Origin: an uncultured Merdimonas sp.
Lineage (GTDB): Bacteria; Bacillota; Clostridia; Lachnospirales; Lachnospiraceae
DNA length: 40,165 nt
Direction of reading: 5' to 3'
Assembly (NCBI GenBank): GCA_944375745.1
Contig: CALWAV010000055.1
Coordinates: 1 to 40,165, forward strand
Part shown: positions 7,944 through 17,447 of the stretch, piece by piece
Numbering within the stretch: the first letter of the stretch is position 1
Layout: each line of letters opens with the position of its first letter
Position numbers and translations under genes: made by a program
Notes under the pieces: model-generated
Seen by the model: the letters and a program-made list of their open reading frames with translations, nothing else
Told to the model about the DNA's origin: nothing
Database searches by the model: none

Positions 7944-9214
7944 TATCTATCACCTGCCTTTATCAATGTCTCTCCGCTGTCCAGCACCCCATTCGGATAA
8001 TCATCCGGAGTGGTGACGCCGGAAATGGCTGTATTCTTGCCAACCTGCACATTGGGCGGCAGATAGGAGTTCTCGCCGATAGTCACCAGGCCGAAGGAGT
8101 AGATCTTGGGCTGAATCTTATTCGGAATATCTTCGCCGATACCCAGAACCACGCCGTCGGAAATCTCCACTTCCTCCGCGATAATGGACTTATCGATGGT
8201 ACAGTTCTCACCGATTCTGGTGTTCTTCATTACAATGGAATCACGCACCACCGTGCCTTTTCCAATGGTGACCCCGGAACCGATAACGGAATTGAACACA
8301 TCTCCGTAAATCTCCGAGCCTCCGCTGATGATACTGCGCTCTATCTTGGAATCCGCGGATATGTACTGGGGCGGAACCGCGTCGCTCTTCGTATAAATCT
8401 TCCAGAACTCTTCGTAGAGATTGAACTCCGGAATAATATCGATGAGCTCCATGTTCGCTTCCCAGTAGGAACCCAGGGTTCCCACATCCTTCCAATAGCC
8501 ATTGAACTCAAAGGCAAAAAGCCGGTTGCCGTTATCATGGCAGTAAGGAATGATATGCTTGCCGAAATCACAGCCCGGCTGGCTGGAAAGCTGAATCAGC
8601 GCATTCCGCAGGATAGGCCAGCTGAAGATATAGATTCCCATGGAGGCCAGATTGCTCCGGGGATGCTCCGGTTTCTCCTCAAACTCTGTAATCCGGTTAT
8701 TTTCATCGGTGATCATGATGCCGAAACGGCTTGCCTCTTCTATCGGCACAGGCATAACCGCGATAGTCACGTCAGCATTGTTTTCCTTATGGAAGTCGAG
8801 CATTACCTCGTAATCCATCTTGTAAATGTGGTCTCCTGAAAGAATCAGGACGTAATCCGGATTGTAGGTATCAATGTAATCCAGATTCTGATAAATGGCA
8901 TTGGCCGTGCCAGTGTACCATTCACTGTTTGTGCTTCTCTCATAGGGAGGAAGCACTGTAACGCCGCCCACATTCCGGTCCAGATCCCAGGGCATTCCGA
9001 TACCGATATGGGTATTCAGGCGCAGGGGCTGATACTGTGTCAGAACGCCTACGGTGTCGACGCCGGAATTTATGCAGTTGCTCAGCGGGAAATCAATAAT
9101 CCGGTACTTTCCTCCGAAAGACACGGCCGGTTTTGCAACCTTCGCAGTCAAAACTCCCAGACGGCTCCCCTGCCCGCCGGCCAGAAGCATGGCTATCATC
9201 TCTTTCTTTATCAC
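7943..9214 (-). CDS. glgC: GlgC, glucose-1-phosphate adenylyltransferase
   Basis: A 423-aa catalytic ADP-glucose pyrophosphorylase. The pyrophosphate loop [11 protein letters not shown] is intact, with the substrate region [11 protein letters not shown] and C-terminal beta-helix hexapeptides. It converts glucose-1-phosphate and ATP to ADP-glucose, the committed step of glycogen synthesis. It begins with GTG at 9214 preceded by AGAGGTG. First gene of glgC-glgD(-spoVG). No other glg genes (glgA, glgB, glgP) are in the window. Confidence 0.95.
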   Translation of the reverse strand: MIKKEMIAMLLAGGQGSRLGVLTAKVAKPAVSFGGKYRIIDFPLSNCINSGVDTVGVLTQYQPLRLNTHIGIGMPWDLDRNVGGVTVLPPYERSTNSEWYTGTANAIYQNLDYIDTYNPDYVLILSGDHIYKMDYEVMLDFHKENNADVTIAVMPVPIEEASRFGIMITDENNRITEFEEKPEHPRSNLASMGIYIFSWPILRNALIQLSSQPGCDFGKHIIPYCHDNGNRLFAFEFNGYWKDVGTLGSYWEANMELIDIIPEFNLYEEFWKIYTKSDAVPPQYISADSKIERSIISGGSEIYGDVFNSVIGSGVTIGKGTVVRDSIVMKNTRIGENCTIDKSIIAEEVEISDGVVLGIGEDIPNKIQPKIYSFGLVTIGENSYLPPNVQVGKNTAISGVTTPDDYPNGVLDSGETLIKAGDR

Positions 9215-9565
9215 CTAATCACCTCTTACACATGTTTTTCCTTCTGCCTCGCTTTTCCGTCATGACAGTCCTCTGTCTTTTCGGTTATTATACCATACCT
9301 TTTGTAAATAGTGAACATTTTTTTCTGGAACTGTTAATTTATTTTAAACATTTTGCGACAGTTTTTTTGTATTTATTTTAGCACAATATCCATTTTACAT
9401 TAAAATCTCATTAAATTCTTGTTAATTATTCATACTGTTTGAACATGTTTTTCTGCATATTCCCACACACAAAAAAGGATACAGTCCCACGATCTGTAAA
9501 TCGGAGGACTGTATCCCTTTTTTCCCATTTCTTTTAATCTTGTATATTCTGCTTCTGAAATCCGA
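9215..9565. other. AT-rich intergenic region with glgC promoter and a terminator
   Basis: 351 bp without a gene. The part next to glgC (9215-9470) is AT-rich and must contain its leftward promoter, though I cannot pick one pair of hexamers with confidence. The part next to the hydrolase gene holds the bidirectional terminator described separately. Confidence 0.6.
9471..9522. terminator. Bidirectional rho-independent terminator
   Basis: Stem GGATACAGTCC (9477-9487)/GGACTGTATCC (9506-9516) with a small inner CGAT/ATCG helix, flanked by AAAAAA on the left and CTTTTTT on the right. It works in both directions and ends the leftward serine hydrolase transcript before the glgC promoter region. Confidence 0.9.
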
Positions 9566-11086
9566 TCAGATTCCCAGATAATCCTTTACAATCTGATTCA
9601 TATTCCAGGACACCCAGGTATTGGTGTTATAATAGTTCGATATATCCTCTGTACCGCCATTAGCTGTGGAATCCCGGAATCCTGCCTGCATTTTATTGGT
9701 CAGACACACAAAAATGTAATTGCAGTCCAGATCCGCGTACACCGTTGTGCCGGTGAATCCATCATGGCCAAACGCGTTTTCCGTAGCGCTGTCTCCCATC
9801 CAGCTCTGATCCAGCTTAAATCCATAGCCAAATTCATTGGACAGAACCGGATTTCCATCCTCATCTGTGTGATTTTCCTGATAAGTCGTATGTCTCGTGG
9901 TAAACAGTTCTACTGTCTCAGGGCTGTACAGACGCACACCGTTGTATTCGCCGCCATTTAACATACACTGCAGCAGAATCCCAAGATCATGAGCGGTGGA
10001 AAACAGACCTGCATGTCCGGCCACTCCCTGGCCGCCCATTCCGGCATTTCCATCATTCACTTCACCAATCAGGGTATAATCTCTCCAGCCGTCAAAATTT
10101 GCGAATGCTTCCGCGTCCTTCGTACAGTCATATCCCACATCCGGCCAGTTCTCTTCATCCACCATACGATACTCATAGGGATTTCCCAGAGAAGTAGCCG
10201 CAATCTGATCTTTTGTAAATCCATTTTCCAATGGTTTGTAAGTAGTAGAAGTCATTCCCAGAGGCTCATATACATTTTCCTTCACAAACACATCCATATC
10301 CTGCCCGGTGACAGCTTCTACCACAAAGCCCAGCGTCATAAATGAGAAATCTGAATACATGGGCTCAGAGCCATCTGTTTTATACTCTTCTACCAGTTTC
10401 AGATTTTTAATGTATTCCAGTTGTTCTTCTTTGGAATCACAGTACAGAAATGTAGCCTCCCACTGGGGAAGACCGGAAGAATGAGTCAGCAGCTGCGCAA
10501 TCGTAATATCACCCTTGCCATTTGCCTCGAAACCAGGCAGATAATCTGCCACCTTGTCATCCACGCTGATCTCTCCCCGGTCTACCAGAATCATAATCGA
10601 CTGCGTAGTTGCCATAACTTTAGTCACCGATGCCAGATCAAAAAGCGTATCTGTGGTCATCTCCCGGGAATTTTCTGTCTTTACATAAACCGGATTGGCA
10701 TAGGAGAAGCCTTCAGCCTCATAATCCGCATCATAGTAATGCGCATAGCCGTAGGCCTTCTCAAAGACTACCTCGCCGTCCTTCATCGCCAGAACCACTG
10801 CTCCCATTCCTTCGCTTCCATGAGGATAACCGGCATCATTTTTCAGATACCCGTCCAGCTGATCGTTCCAGTAAGAATCCATCTGTTCTTCCAGAGAGGG
10901 AGTTGCTGTCTCCTCCTGTGCCGCTGTGTCCGCAGCCTCTGCTGTCTGCTCTGCCGTCGTCTGCTCTGTCATTTCTTTCGTGTCTGCGCCAGTCTTCCCA
11001 CTGCCAGCGCAGCCAGCCAGCGCTGTCAGCATACATGCAGCCGTCAGCAAAGCTGTCACCCTTTTAAACTCCCTGTTTCTTTTCAA
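9566..11086 (-). CDS. Serine hydrolase lipoprotein, beta-lactamase/DD-peptidase fold
   Basis: About 506 aa with a lipoprotein signal (lipobox LAGC) and a Thr/Ala/Glu-rich tether to about residue 65. The penicillin-binding motifs are SVTK near residue 153 (SxxK with nucleophilic serine), YSD (YxN-like), and HDG near the C-terminus (in place of KTG). This is the class C beta-lactamase/EstB/D-aminopeptidase superfamily. In Gram-positive gut bacteria most such lipoproteins act as cell-wall hydrolases or esterases rather than resistance enzymes. The start is a TTG: AGGAGG lies 9 nt before TTG 11086 and only 3 nt before TTG 11092, so I prefer 11086. The nagB gene lies 80 bp upstream, a context compatible with cell-wall sugar recycling. 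Confidence 0.85.
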   Translation of the reverse strand: MKRNREFKRVTALLTAACMLTALAGCAGSGKTGADTKEMTEQTTAEQTAEAADTAAQEETATPSLEEQMDSYWNDQLDGYLKNDAGYPHGSEGMGAVVLAMKDGEVVFEKAYGYAHYYDADYEAEGFSYANPVYVKTENSREMTTDTLFDLASVTKVMATTQSIMILVDRGEISVDDKVADYLPGFEANGKGDITIAQLLTHSSGLPQWEATFLYCDSKEEQLEYIKNLKLVEEYKTDGSEPMYSDFSFMTLGFVVEAVTGQDMDVFVKENVYEPLGMTSTTYKPLENGFTKDQIAATSLGNPYEYRMVDEENWPDVGYDCTKDAEAFANFDGWRDYTLIGEVNDGNAGMGGQGVAGHAGLFSTAHDLGILLQCMLNGGEYNGVRLYSPETVELFTTRHTTYQENHTDEDGNPVLSNEFGYGFKLDQSWMGDSATENAFGHDGFTGTTVYADLDCNYIFVCLTNKMQAGFRDSTANGGTEDISNYYNTNTWVSWNMNQIVKDYLGI

Positions 11087-11165
11087 TTCCAATATCCTCC
11101 TTCTTTCTTCTTATTTGGAAGTGCTTTTCATGTTTTTTCAGCACCTGCCTTCTGTCTGGTTATCT

Positions 11166-11906
11166 CTATACCGCCTGGAACACACACGCAGACAACGCCG
11201 CCTCGTCTGCGACAATTGTCACGTCCGGATGGAACTGAAGAATTGATGCCGGAACCTCCGGAGTCACAGGTCCCAGAAGAGCCCTGACCGTAATTTCCGC
11301 TTTATCGGCTCCGCTGACCGCCATCACGATTTTCCGGGCCGCCATAATCGTTCCGATTCCCATGGTGTACGCCTGTCTCGGCACCTCATCCGCAGAGGCA
11401 AAGAATCTTTTATTTGCTTCAATGGTTCTCTCCTGCAAATCCACGCAGTGGGTTTCCCGGGGAAATTCAGCCGCCGGTTCATTGAAGCAGATGTGGCCGT
11501 CGTGGCCGAGGCCCAGAAGCTGCAGATCGATGCCGCCCAGAGAACGGATCAGCTTCTCATAGGCCTCGCCCTCTGCCTTCGCATCCGGATTCATGCCATT
11601 GGGAAGATGAATCCGCTCCGGAGAGATATTGACATGGTCAAACAGATTCTCGTGCATGAACCGGTAGTAGCTCTGCTCATTCTCCCTGGGGAGTCCCTTA
11701 TACTCATCCAGATTCACTGTAGTGACACGGCTGAAATCCAGGTCTCCGTTCTCATACCGCTCGATCAGCTTCCGGTAAGCGCCCACCGGAGTAGAGCCGG
11801 TAGCCAGTCCCAGCACGCTGTCCGGTTTCATCACAAGCTGGGCAGAAATCAGATTGGCCGTCTTTCTGCTCATTTCCTCATAGTCTTTTACTTTTATAAT
11901 CCTCAT
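11166..11906 (-). CDS. nagB: Glucosamine-6-phosphate deaminase
   Basis: A 246-aa NagB: GLATGSTPVGAY phosphate/sugar loop, VNLDEYKGL with the catalytic Asp, and GLGHDGHICFNEP with the ring-opening His and Glu. It converts glucosamine-6-phosphate to fructose-6-phosphate and ammonia, joining amino-sugar use to glycolysis. It lies 105 bp downstream of yhfW with no clear terminator between, so read-through from the yhf-like operon is possible; no nagA or nagE is nearby. Confidence 0.95.
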   Translation of the reverse strand: MRIIKVKDYEEMSRKTANLISAQLVMKPDSVLGLATGSTPVGAYRKLIERYENGDLDFSRVTTVNLDEYKGLPRENEQSYYRFMHENLFDHVNISPERIHLPNGMNPDAKAEGEAYEKLIRSLGGIDLQLLGLGHDGHICFNEPAAEFPRETHCVDLQERTIEANKRFFASADEVPRQAYTMGIGTIMAARKIVMAVSGADKAEITVRALLGPVTPEVPASILQFHPDVTIVADEAALSACVFQAV

Positions 11907-12011
11907 TTTGTTTTCCTTCCATTTCCCGCTGTCCCGAAGGCAGCCGCGCTCTGGTTCTCTTGGCGTCGGTGTACAAGGGGCAACGCCTCAGCCCTGTAAA
12001 TTCACCTGTCT

Positions 12012-13220
12012 TCAATCCTGCGCCGGCCAGAATGGAGTGCCATTCTGGGGAGCTCCAGCGCCCAGATAGCTGCAAGCCGTCGCTCCCACGTCAGACAGGG
12101 TTTTTCTCTTTCCTACTTTTTTTCCATGAACACCTTTCTGATAAATCAGAAGGGGCACGCATTCTCTCGTATGCTTGCTGTGGCCGATATCCGGATCATT
12201 ACCGTGATCCGCCATGACTACCAGCACATCCTCTTCCTCCAGAAGAGGCAGCAGTCTTCCGATTCCCTCATCGGCAGTTTCCAGTATCTTTTTATATTCC
12301 TCCGAGGACTGGGAATGGCCTGCCAGATCCGTCTCCTGCACATTGGTGCAGATAAAACCCTTTTCCATCTTCTGAAACTCTTCGATGGTATGGTCCAGGC
12401 AGTCCTTTGTGGGCACGCAGGAAATGCTGGTGCCCTGATCGTTCGCCACGATATCCGCCACCTTGCCAATGAGCGTCACCGGAATCCCGGCCGCGGTCAG
12501 AATCGTGGGCGCTTGTACATTTTTATCCACGCCGTAGCCCAGATGCAGGCACTGATAGCCCTGCTCATAGGATTTTGACTTTGCAGAAGCGATGCCGATA
12601 AAGCGGCCGTTCTTCACCTCCTGGGCATTCCAGAGATCGTCCATGGTATTGCCTGTGCCACCGAACACGATAACCCGGCCCACCGTCACCACCTCACGGA
12701 CCAGCCTGGCTATCTCCACTTCTTTTTCAAAGGGAATGAAATCCAGGGGCGCCGTCACGTTATAGCACATGCCCAGATCGGCTTCCAGATTGTCCGCCAC
12801 TGTCACATAGTCGTCGCAGAGCACATACCGGAGTCCCTCACATTCGATAATCTCCACCTTATGTCCTGCCTGCTTCAGATGCTCTGCCACCACATCCACC
12901 TTTTCCTGGAAGGGATGTACATCCGGCTTCTTGGGAAGCGTTCCCATGATCTCCTGATGTCCCATAAAAGTATCTGCGCCGAAATGCATCAGCTCGGATT
13001 TTCCATAATTGGCGTCAGGAGAAAATTTCATGCAGCTGCTCTCCCTGCCATAGGCATTCATCAGCCCCAGCTTCTCCAGCACCGGAAGCTCCAGATCCGG
13101 ATGGTCCTTTAAAATGCTTCCCAGCGTATTGGCCTTCTCATCTCCTGGACGCACGATCTTCGCGTCGTCCATGGCTCCAATTCCGAAACCGTCCAGCACA
13201 ATCACAACAAAACGTCTCAT
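12012..13220 (-). CDS. yhfW: YhfW-like phosphopentomutase-family metalloenzyme
   Basis: A 402-aa alkaline-phosphatase-superfamily protein. The N-terminal metal site is VIVLDGFGIGAMDD, the nucleophile region is GADTFMGHQE, and the C-terminal metal ligands are in MADHGNDPDIGHSKHTREC. This resembles phosphopentomutase (DeoB), but it lies in a yhf-type cluster, where the orthologue is YhfW. Activity is therefore probably mutase or phosphohydrolase chemistry on a small phosphorylated metabolite, not necessarily deoxyribose-phosphate. Last gene of the operon, 3 bp after yhfX. Confidence 0.8.
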   Translation of the reverse strand: MRRFVVIVLDGFGIGAMDDAKIVRPGDEKANTLGSILKDHPDLELPVLEKLGLMNAYGRESSCMKFSPDANYGKSELMHFGADTFMGHQEIMGTLPKKPDVHPFQEKVDVVAEHLKQAGHKVEIIECEGLRYVLCDDYVTVADNLEADLGMCYNVTAPLDFIPFEKEVEIARLVREVVTVGRVIVFGGTGNTMDDLWNAQEVKNGRFIGIASAKSKSYEQGYQCLHLGYGVDKNVQAPTILTAAGIPVTLIGKVADIVANDQGTSISCVPTKDCLDHTIEEFQKMEKGFICTNVQETDLAGHSQSSEEYKKILETADEGIGRLLPLLEEEDVLVVMADHGNDPDIGHSKHTRECVPLLIYQKGVHGKKVGKRKTLSDVGATACSYLGAGAPQNGTPFWPAQD

Positions 13221-13223
13221 CTT

Positions 13224-14384
13224 TTATCCTTTCTTTCTGCCCAGACTGTCATACACTCCCACGATCCGGGGCTGTCCGGAGGAGATGCCCTCCACCAGCA
13301 CCACATCGCTTCTGGTTACAAATATCTGAAAGCGGAAGGCCATAACCACGGTCTCTCCCACCTTACATTCCTCAGACAGGCCGAAGTGATAGTCAATGCT
13401 CTCATCGCTGGGCGGAATCACTTCGAGGGCGCGGCTGCCCTCCAGCGCGGTTCCCACCAGCGCATGCTTTACATGGGAACGCCGGTAATGTCCGCCGCCG
13501 TAGCAGTAGGCATTTCCCATGAAATTATGGGAAATCTCACTCACATAGACGATGGCCGGTATCTCCGGCTGATCCTGATGGGCGTGGAGGGGCGTGGTGC
13601 CGGTCAGCCCGTGGCCCGGTTCTCCGCTGTTGCCGCCCAGCGCAGCCATCTTTCCAATGGTAGCCGTGCAGGTAGTTGAGGGCGTATTGATCAGCAGCTC
13701 CGAAAAGCCCATTCCTTCCAGTATCTCTTTTGCCTTCAGAACCGTATTCAGATTTTCTGTGGGCGCTATGTCTCCCTGCTTCTCGTCATACAGAAAACAG
13801 GGGAAGGACGTAACTCCTTTGATCTGTACGTTCGGATACTCCCTGCGGATGGTTTCCGCTGTCTTTTCCACCTCCGAGAGATGAAAACCGGCCGTCTGCC
13901 CCGAATAAATCATGTCGCCCTCTCCAAAGACTCTCAGAAGGATTCCCTGCTGCTTCTGAAGGCGGGCTGCCGCCTGCTGGATGGAGCGCACCTTATCCAG
14001 GGAATAGACAGTGATCACCTCCGGTCCATAGGCCACGATTTTTTCCACCATGGACTCCGGAATCTGAACCAGATGGCCCACATTTCCAATGGGAATCTTA
14101 TGGTCCATCATGGTCTGGGCTTCCTTGAAATCCACAGTGACCGCGCCGGCATACCCCATCTGTACCAGCCTTTGTGCCAGATACGGATTCCGGCCCAGCT
14201 GCTTCAGCATAAAGTACAGCCTGATATCATGCTTTCCGGCTTCCTCCAGAATTTTCTTCCCGTTGGAGCAGAACGCATCCACATCAACCACATAGGAATC
14301 CGGCAGAATCTGCCCGGTCCCGTGAAGCCGGAACGCCGTATCGATCAGCGCTCTATTTCTTTTTATAGTCTGCTCTACAAACAT
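13224..14384 (-). CDS. yhfX: YhfX-like PLP protein, alanine-racemase fold
   Basis: A 386-aa fold-type III PLP enzyme. The N-terminal TIM barrel carries the PLP lysine in YFMLKQLGRN (Lys61), followed by barrel strands with GVTSFPCFLYD and a Ser/Thr-rich phosphate-binding stretch (NTPSTTC). The C-terminal beta domain contains HGLTGTTPLHAHQD. It is related to alanine racemase and to D-threonine aldolase/amino-acid decarboxylase-like families. In the E. coli yhf cluster the same family is YhfX, whose substrate is not firmly known. It is packed 4 bp after yhfS and 3 bp before yhfW. Confidence 0.82.
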   Translation of the reverse strand: MFVEQTIKRNRALIDTAFRLHGTGQILPDSYVVDVDAFCSNGKKILEEAGKHDIRLYFMLKQLGRNPYLAQRLVQMGYAGAVTVDFKEAQTMMDHKIPIGNVGHLVQIPESMVEKIVAYGPEVITVYSLDKVRSIQQAAARLQKQQGILLRVFGEGDMIYSGQTAGFHLSEVEKTAETIRREYPNVQIKGVTSFPCFLYDEKQGDIAPTENLNTVLKAKEILEGMGFSELLINTPSTTCTATIGKMAALGGNSGEPGHGLTGTTPLHAHQDQPEIPAIVYVSEISHNFMGNAYCYGGGHYRRSHVKHALVGTALEGSRALEVIPPSDESIDYHFGLSEECKVGETVVMAFRFQIFVTRSDVVLVEGISSGQPRIVGVYDSLGRKKG

Positions 14385-14388
14385 TCGC

Positions 14389-15486
14389 TTACTCTCTCAC
14401 TCTCTCTACTGACCTTTTGATAATCTCCAATATGGTATCTGCTCCCGCCCGCATGGGATTGATGCGGATCATCCGGTGCTCCAGCGTCGGGTCTGCCTTC
14501 CGGAAGGTTCCGGACACCCGGTAGAACATGGGAACCATCTCGTATTTAGATTCCGCTCCCACAGGATTGGGAGCTGCTCCCAGCTTTTCCGCTTCCTTCA
14601 GAACTGCTTCGGCGATGTTTTCATGAAATTCCACCAGCAGCACCTTGGACTGGGCGTTGGCCAGAAATGCGTCCTTTACCTCCGGAATTTCTCCGGCGCG
14701 CAGGCGTCTGACGCACTCTTCATTCACCTGAGCCTGGATCGCCAGGGACACCGGCGCGTATACCAGTCCGTGAAGCACGTCCAGCGCCTCATGGCCCTGG
14801 GTCTGCATACCTCCGGAATAGCTTTCCGAAATCAGCTGCTCAATGTATTTCTTCTTTCCGACGATGACGCCGATTCCCTCCGGTCCCAGAAGCTTGAAGG
14901 AAGAAAAGCAGGACAGATCTGCTCCGCACTGAATGCCGATTTTCTCCACCTTCATCACCGCATAGTTATCGTCTGTCAGCACCGGAATATCCTTCGTCTC
15001 CTTGATGGTCCGGACCACCTCTTCCATATCGTACCGGTCGTCCATCTTCTGCCTCGTATACTGAACCAGAGCTCCCTGAATATCAGGCTCCCTTTTCAGC
15101 ACTTCCCGGATCTCTTCCAGGTCGTTAAAATCAGCCTCCACAGGCACCAGTCCCAGCATTTCCATGGAGGTGGCTGTGGTGTTATAGATGGGCGCCTTGT
15201 GCACGAGAATCTTCTGTCCGCACTTGAGCATCGTGTGCAGGCCGAAGCGGATGGCCGCGCTTCCCGCGCCTCTCACCAGCACGCAGGCTTCTGCGTCGAA
15301 AATCCGGGCAATGACCTTCTCTGCTTTGGCTGTCGTCACAGGCTTGTTCAGCCCCATGACCACACCCAGATCTCCTCTTGTCAGAATCTCATGACCCTCA
15401 AATTCCTTTGTAATGCAGTCTACTACCTTGAACTGAAGCTTCATGGCTTCCTCAAAGCTTAAGCTGTGCAGCGGATAGGTATTCAT
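14389..15486 (-). CDS. yhfS: YhfS-like PLP aminotransferase-fold protein
   Basis: A 365-aa fold-type I PLP enzyme of the cysteine desulfurase/aminotransferase class V group. Visible features: a glycine-rich cofactor loop (RGAGSAAIR, 72-80), the pyridine-binding aspartate in LTDDNYA (Asp172/173), and the Schiff-base lysine in SSFKLLGPEGIG (Lys198). It overlaps the php gene by 4 nt (ATGA), so the two are translationally coupled. The E. coli homologue YhfS lies in the same cluster with unassigned substrate. It likely acts on an amino group released or carried by the substrate of the pathway. Confidence 0.82.
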   Translation of the reverse strand: MNTYPLHSLSFEEAMKLQFKVVDCITKEFEGHEILTRGDLGVVMGLNKPVTTAKAEKVIARIFDAEACVLVRGAGSAAIRFGLHTMLKCGQKILVHKAPIYNTTATSMEMLGLVPVEADFNDLEEIREVLKREPDIQGALVQYTRQKMDDRYDMEEVVRTIKETKDIPVLTDDNYAVMKVEKIGIQCGADLSCFSSFKLLGPEGIGVIVGKKKYIEQLISESYSGGMQTQGHEALDVLHGLVYAPVSLAIQAQVNEECVRRLRAGEIPEVKDAFLANAQSKVLLVEFHENIAEAVLKEAEKLGAAPNPVGAESKYEMVPMFYRVSGTFRKADPTLEHRMIRINPMRAGADTILEIIKRSVERVRE

Positions 15487-16382
15487 GCTTTTCTCTCCCC
15501 TCTCTGCTCCAGAATCCGTTTCGGATTGTGAATCAGCAGCATATCGATCTCTTCCTCTGAAAATCCGTTTTCCCGAAGCAGCGGCAGGAAGCTCTCAAAC
15601 AGATAGCCGTAGCCGATTCCGCCAAAGGCCTTCAGATGGGATTTTCTCGTAATGTCCATGGAAAGCACCACCTGGGAGAGTCTTCCTCTCTCTGCAATCT
15701 CGCGGAGCGCCTTCACGCGGAAGGTGTCCGGGCAGTAATTCAGCTTTCCTACGGTGTCAAAGCCCACATTGACGCCCTTTTCCAGGATTTCGAGAATCTT
15801 TTCCGTATCCTGGGACAGATCCATATGGCCGATGACGATTTTCTCCGGCTTCACGCCGTGGGCGATCAGGTAGTCCGCCTGCTCCGCTCCCAGCGTTCCA
15901 AGAGTCGTATGGGTGGTCACAGGCGCTCCCGTCCTGCAGCCGGCCAGGCTCATGGCTTCAAAGACCTTCTCTTCCATGGGCTTCATCTCATTTTTGCTGG
16001 TGCCGAATTCTCCGATAGCAGAAGCTTGGATTCCGGTATCTCCGATTCCTTCCTGCACTTCCTTAACCGCCAGTTCCGCAAGCTCCTCTGTACTGCTCTC
16101 CCTGACCACGTCCGGCAGAAAGGGTTCCTTATAGAAACCGGTGGACACCAGAAGCTGAATTCCTGTGGCTTCCTCTACCCGTTTTATATATTCGATATCC
16201 CGTCCCATCCCCATGTTGGTGACCTCCAGGATATTTCTTACTCCGTATTCATATAACTGCCGGAACTCCTTTACTGTCTCGTCAAAGCAGTCCAGCCGGC
16301 AGTCCAGATCCTTTTTTACTCCCGACAAATCTATGGTCACATGCTCATGCATCAGCGTGTAACCGTCCTTCAGTACTGCCAT
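15483..16382 (-). CDS. php: Phosphotriesterase homology protein (Php)
   Basis: A 299-aa amidohydrolase-superfamily barrel. The ligands line up with E. coli Php: His12-x-His14 (HEHV), Glu125 (GEFGTS), His158 (TTHTT), His186 (GHMD), Asp243 (SMDITR). The bridging residue is glutamate, as in E. coli Php, not the carbamylated lysine of true phosphotriesterases, so organophosphate hydrolysis is not expected; lactonase or amide hydrolysis is more in keeping with the superfamily. It lies between the amidase gene (60-bp gap) and yhfS (4-bp overlap). Confidence 0.88.
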   Translation of the reverse strand: MAVLKDGYTLMHEHVTIDLSGVKKDLDCRLDCFDETVKEFRQLYEYGVRNILEVTNMGMGRDIEYIKRVEEATGIQLLVSTGFYKEPFLPDVVRESSTEELAELAVKEVQEGIGDTGIQASAIGEFGTSKNEMKPMEEKVFEAMSLAGCRTGAPVTTHTTLGTLGAEQADYLIAHGVKPEKIVIGHMDLSQDTEKILEILEKGVNVGFDTVGKLNYCPDTFRVKALREIAERGRLSQVVLSMDITRKSHLKAFGGIGYGYLFESFLPLLRENGFSEEEIDMLLIHNPKRILEQRGERKA

Positions 16383-16442
16383 ACTGTCTTCCGTCCTCCT
16401 CCCCGTTATTTCCCCGGAATTTTCCGCGGAGCTTCCATTCTC

Positions 16443-17432
16443 TCAGTCCTCAAAGTACATACTGAGATTTCCAAAATACCGCTCTGTCAGAGCGTCCGGC
16501 GGCGTCTGGTACTTTCCGGCGCATGCAAACAGCGCCTGGATATCTTCCGGTCTGCTGGTTCCCAGAAGGACTGTGCACCTTCCAAGTCCACGGTCCGGCA
16601 CGGTCAGTGCCGACAGACCGCACATATTTGCCACCCGCATCAGCCCCTTTCCGGAACGTCTCTGCAGCTCTTCTGTCTCCTGGCTGAAATGGCCGAAAAC
16701 AGTGTCTCCCAGCTCCATCAGATCCACAGGTCCCTCTCTGGATACCAGAATCACTCCTCCCCTGACTGTATTTCTGACATACTCTATCAGTCCTTCCCGG
16801 GGACCGAAGATATCCAGATCTTTCTCTGTCTCTGCAATTTTGTATTCCGGCGGCTGTTCTCCCTGATTTTCCTGGCTTTCCTGCTTCTGCAGCTCCATTC
16901 CCAGCGCGGCCCCGGCCGCCCTCTCCAACGTATCCAGCTCTCTGGCGATAAGTCCTATGGACGGAGAAAAGGAAATGCCGTCTGTGGATTTTTTCTGAAA
17001 ACGCCTCATATGCCCTTCCTCAATCAGGGGCGAGATAAAACCATACAGATTCAGGGCCGCCGCCGGCGCAAGCACGGAGCCGCCTCCGTCCGTTCCCACG
17101 CCCAGATCATTGATTCTGTAAAATACATTCAGCGCGGTTCCGCTGCTGGAGCCTGTCATGGGCCGCCCGGTCAGCGGATTTAAAAGCTGCATATCCACAG
17201 CCCGTCCTCCCAGAGCCATCCTGTCCCTGGTGTGGGTCAGAAAGCCTTCCGCTTCCATTCTTTCCAGCATGCTGTCCGGAATGGAAGCAGTCTGCTTATA
17301 TCCGGTGTAGAAAGCATATCCGTGTTTTTCCCAAGCTGTCCTTACCCTGTCGATGACGTTCGGATACACCTTCTCCACCGTGCGATATGGATTTTTCAGC
17401 GCCAGAAATGTCTTCTTGGCATACTGTTCCAT
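16443..17432 (-). CDS. Short amidase-signature family protein
   Basis: A 329-aa protein with the core of the amidase-signature family: TGSSSG (94-98) with the cis-serine, and GVGTDGGGS (111-119) with nucleophile Ser119 followed by the PAAALN stretch. Spacing between the serines (about 24) is normal. The catalytic lysine is less certain: Lys46 in YTGYKQTASIP is the best candidate, in a shorter-than-usual N-terminal region (family members are about 450-500 aa). The usual Arg after GGS is missing (SVLAPA). It lies between yhfT and php with 15- and 60-bp gaps, is co-directional, and has no counterpart in the E. coli yhf cluster. It could hydrolyse an amide of the transported substrate. Confidence 0.75.
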   Translation of the reverse strand: MEQYAKKTFLALKNPYRTVEKVYPNVIDRVRTAWEKHGYAFYTGYKQTASIPDSMLERMEAEGFLTHTRDRMALGGRAVDMQLLNPLTGRPMTGSSSGTALNVFYRINDLGVGTDGGGSVLAPAAALNLYGFISPLIEEGHMRRFQKKSTDGISFSPSIGLIARELDTLERAAGAALGMELQKQESQENQGEQPPEYKIAETEKDLDIFGPREGLIEYVRNTVRGGVILVSREGPVDLMELGDTVFGHFSQETEELQRRSGKGLMRVANMCGLSALTVPDRGLGRCTVLLGTSRPEDIQALFACAGKYQTPPDALTERYFGNLSMYFED

Positions 17433-17447
17433 CCTGTCACCTGTCCT

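Noticed and set aside
9566..11086. Antibiotic-resistance beta-lactamase
   Set aside because: The fold is shared, but the third motif is HDG, not KTG, and the protein is a long lipoprotein; cell-wall hydrolase or esterase is more likely.
11907..12011. Riboswitch or ribozyme upstream of nagB
   Set aside because: Only 105 bp, without conserved structure that I can recognise.
15483..16382. Organophosphate-degrading phosphotriesterase
   Set aside because: The bridging ligand is Glu125 instead of the carbamylated lysine, as in Php, which lacks that activity.
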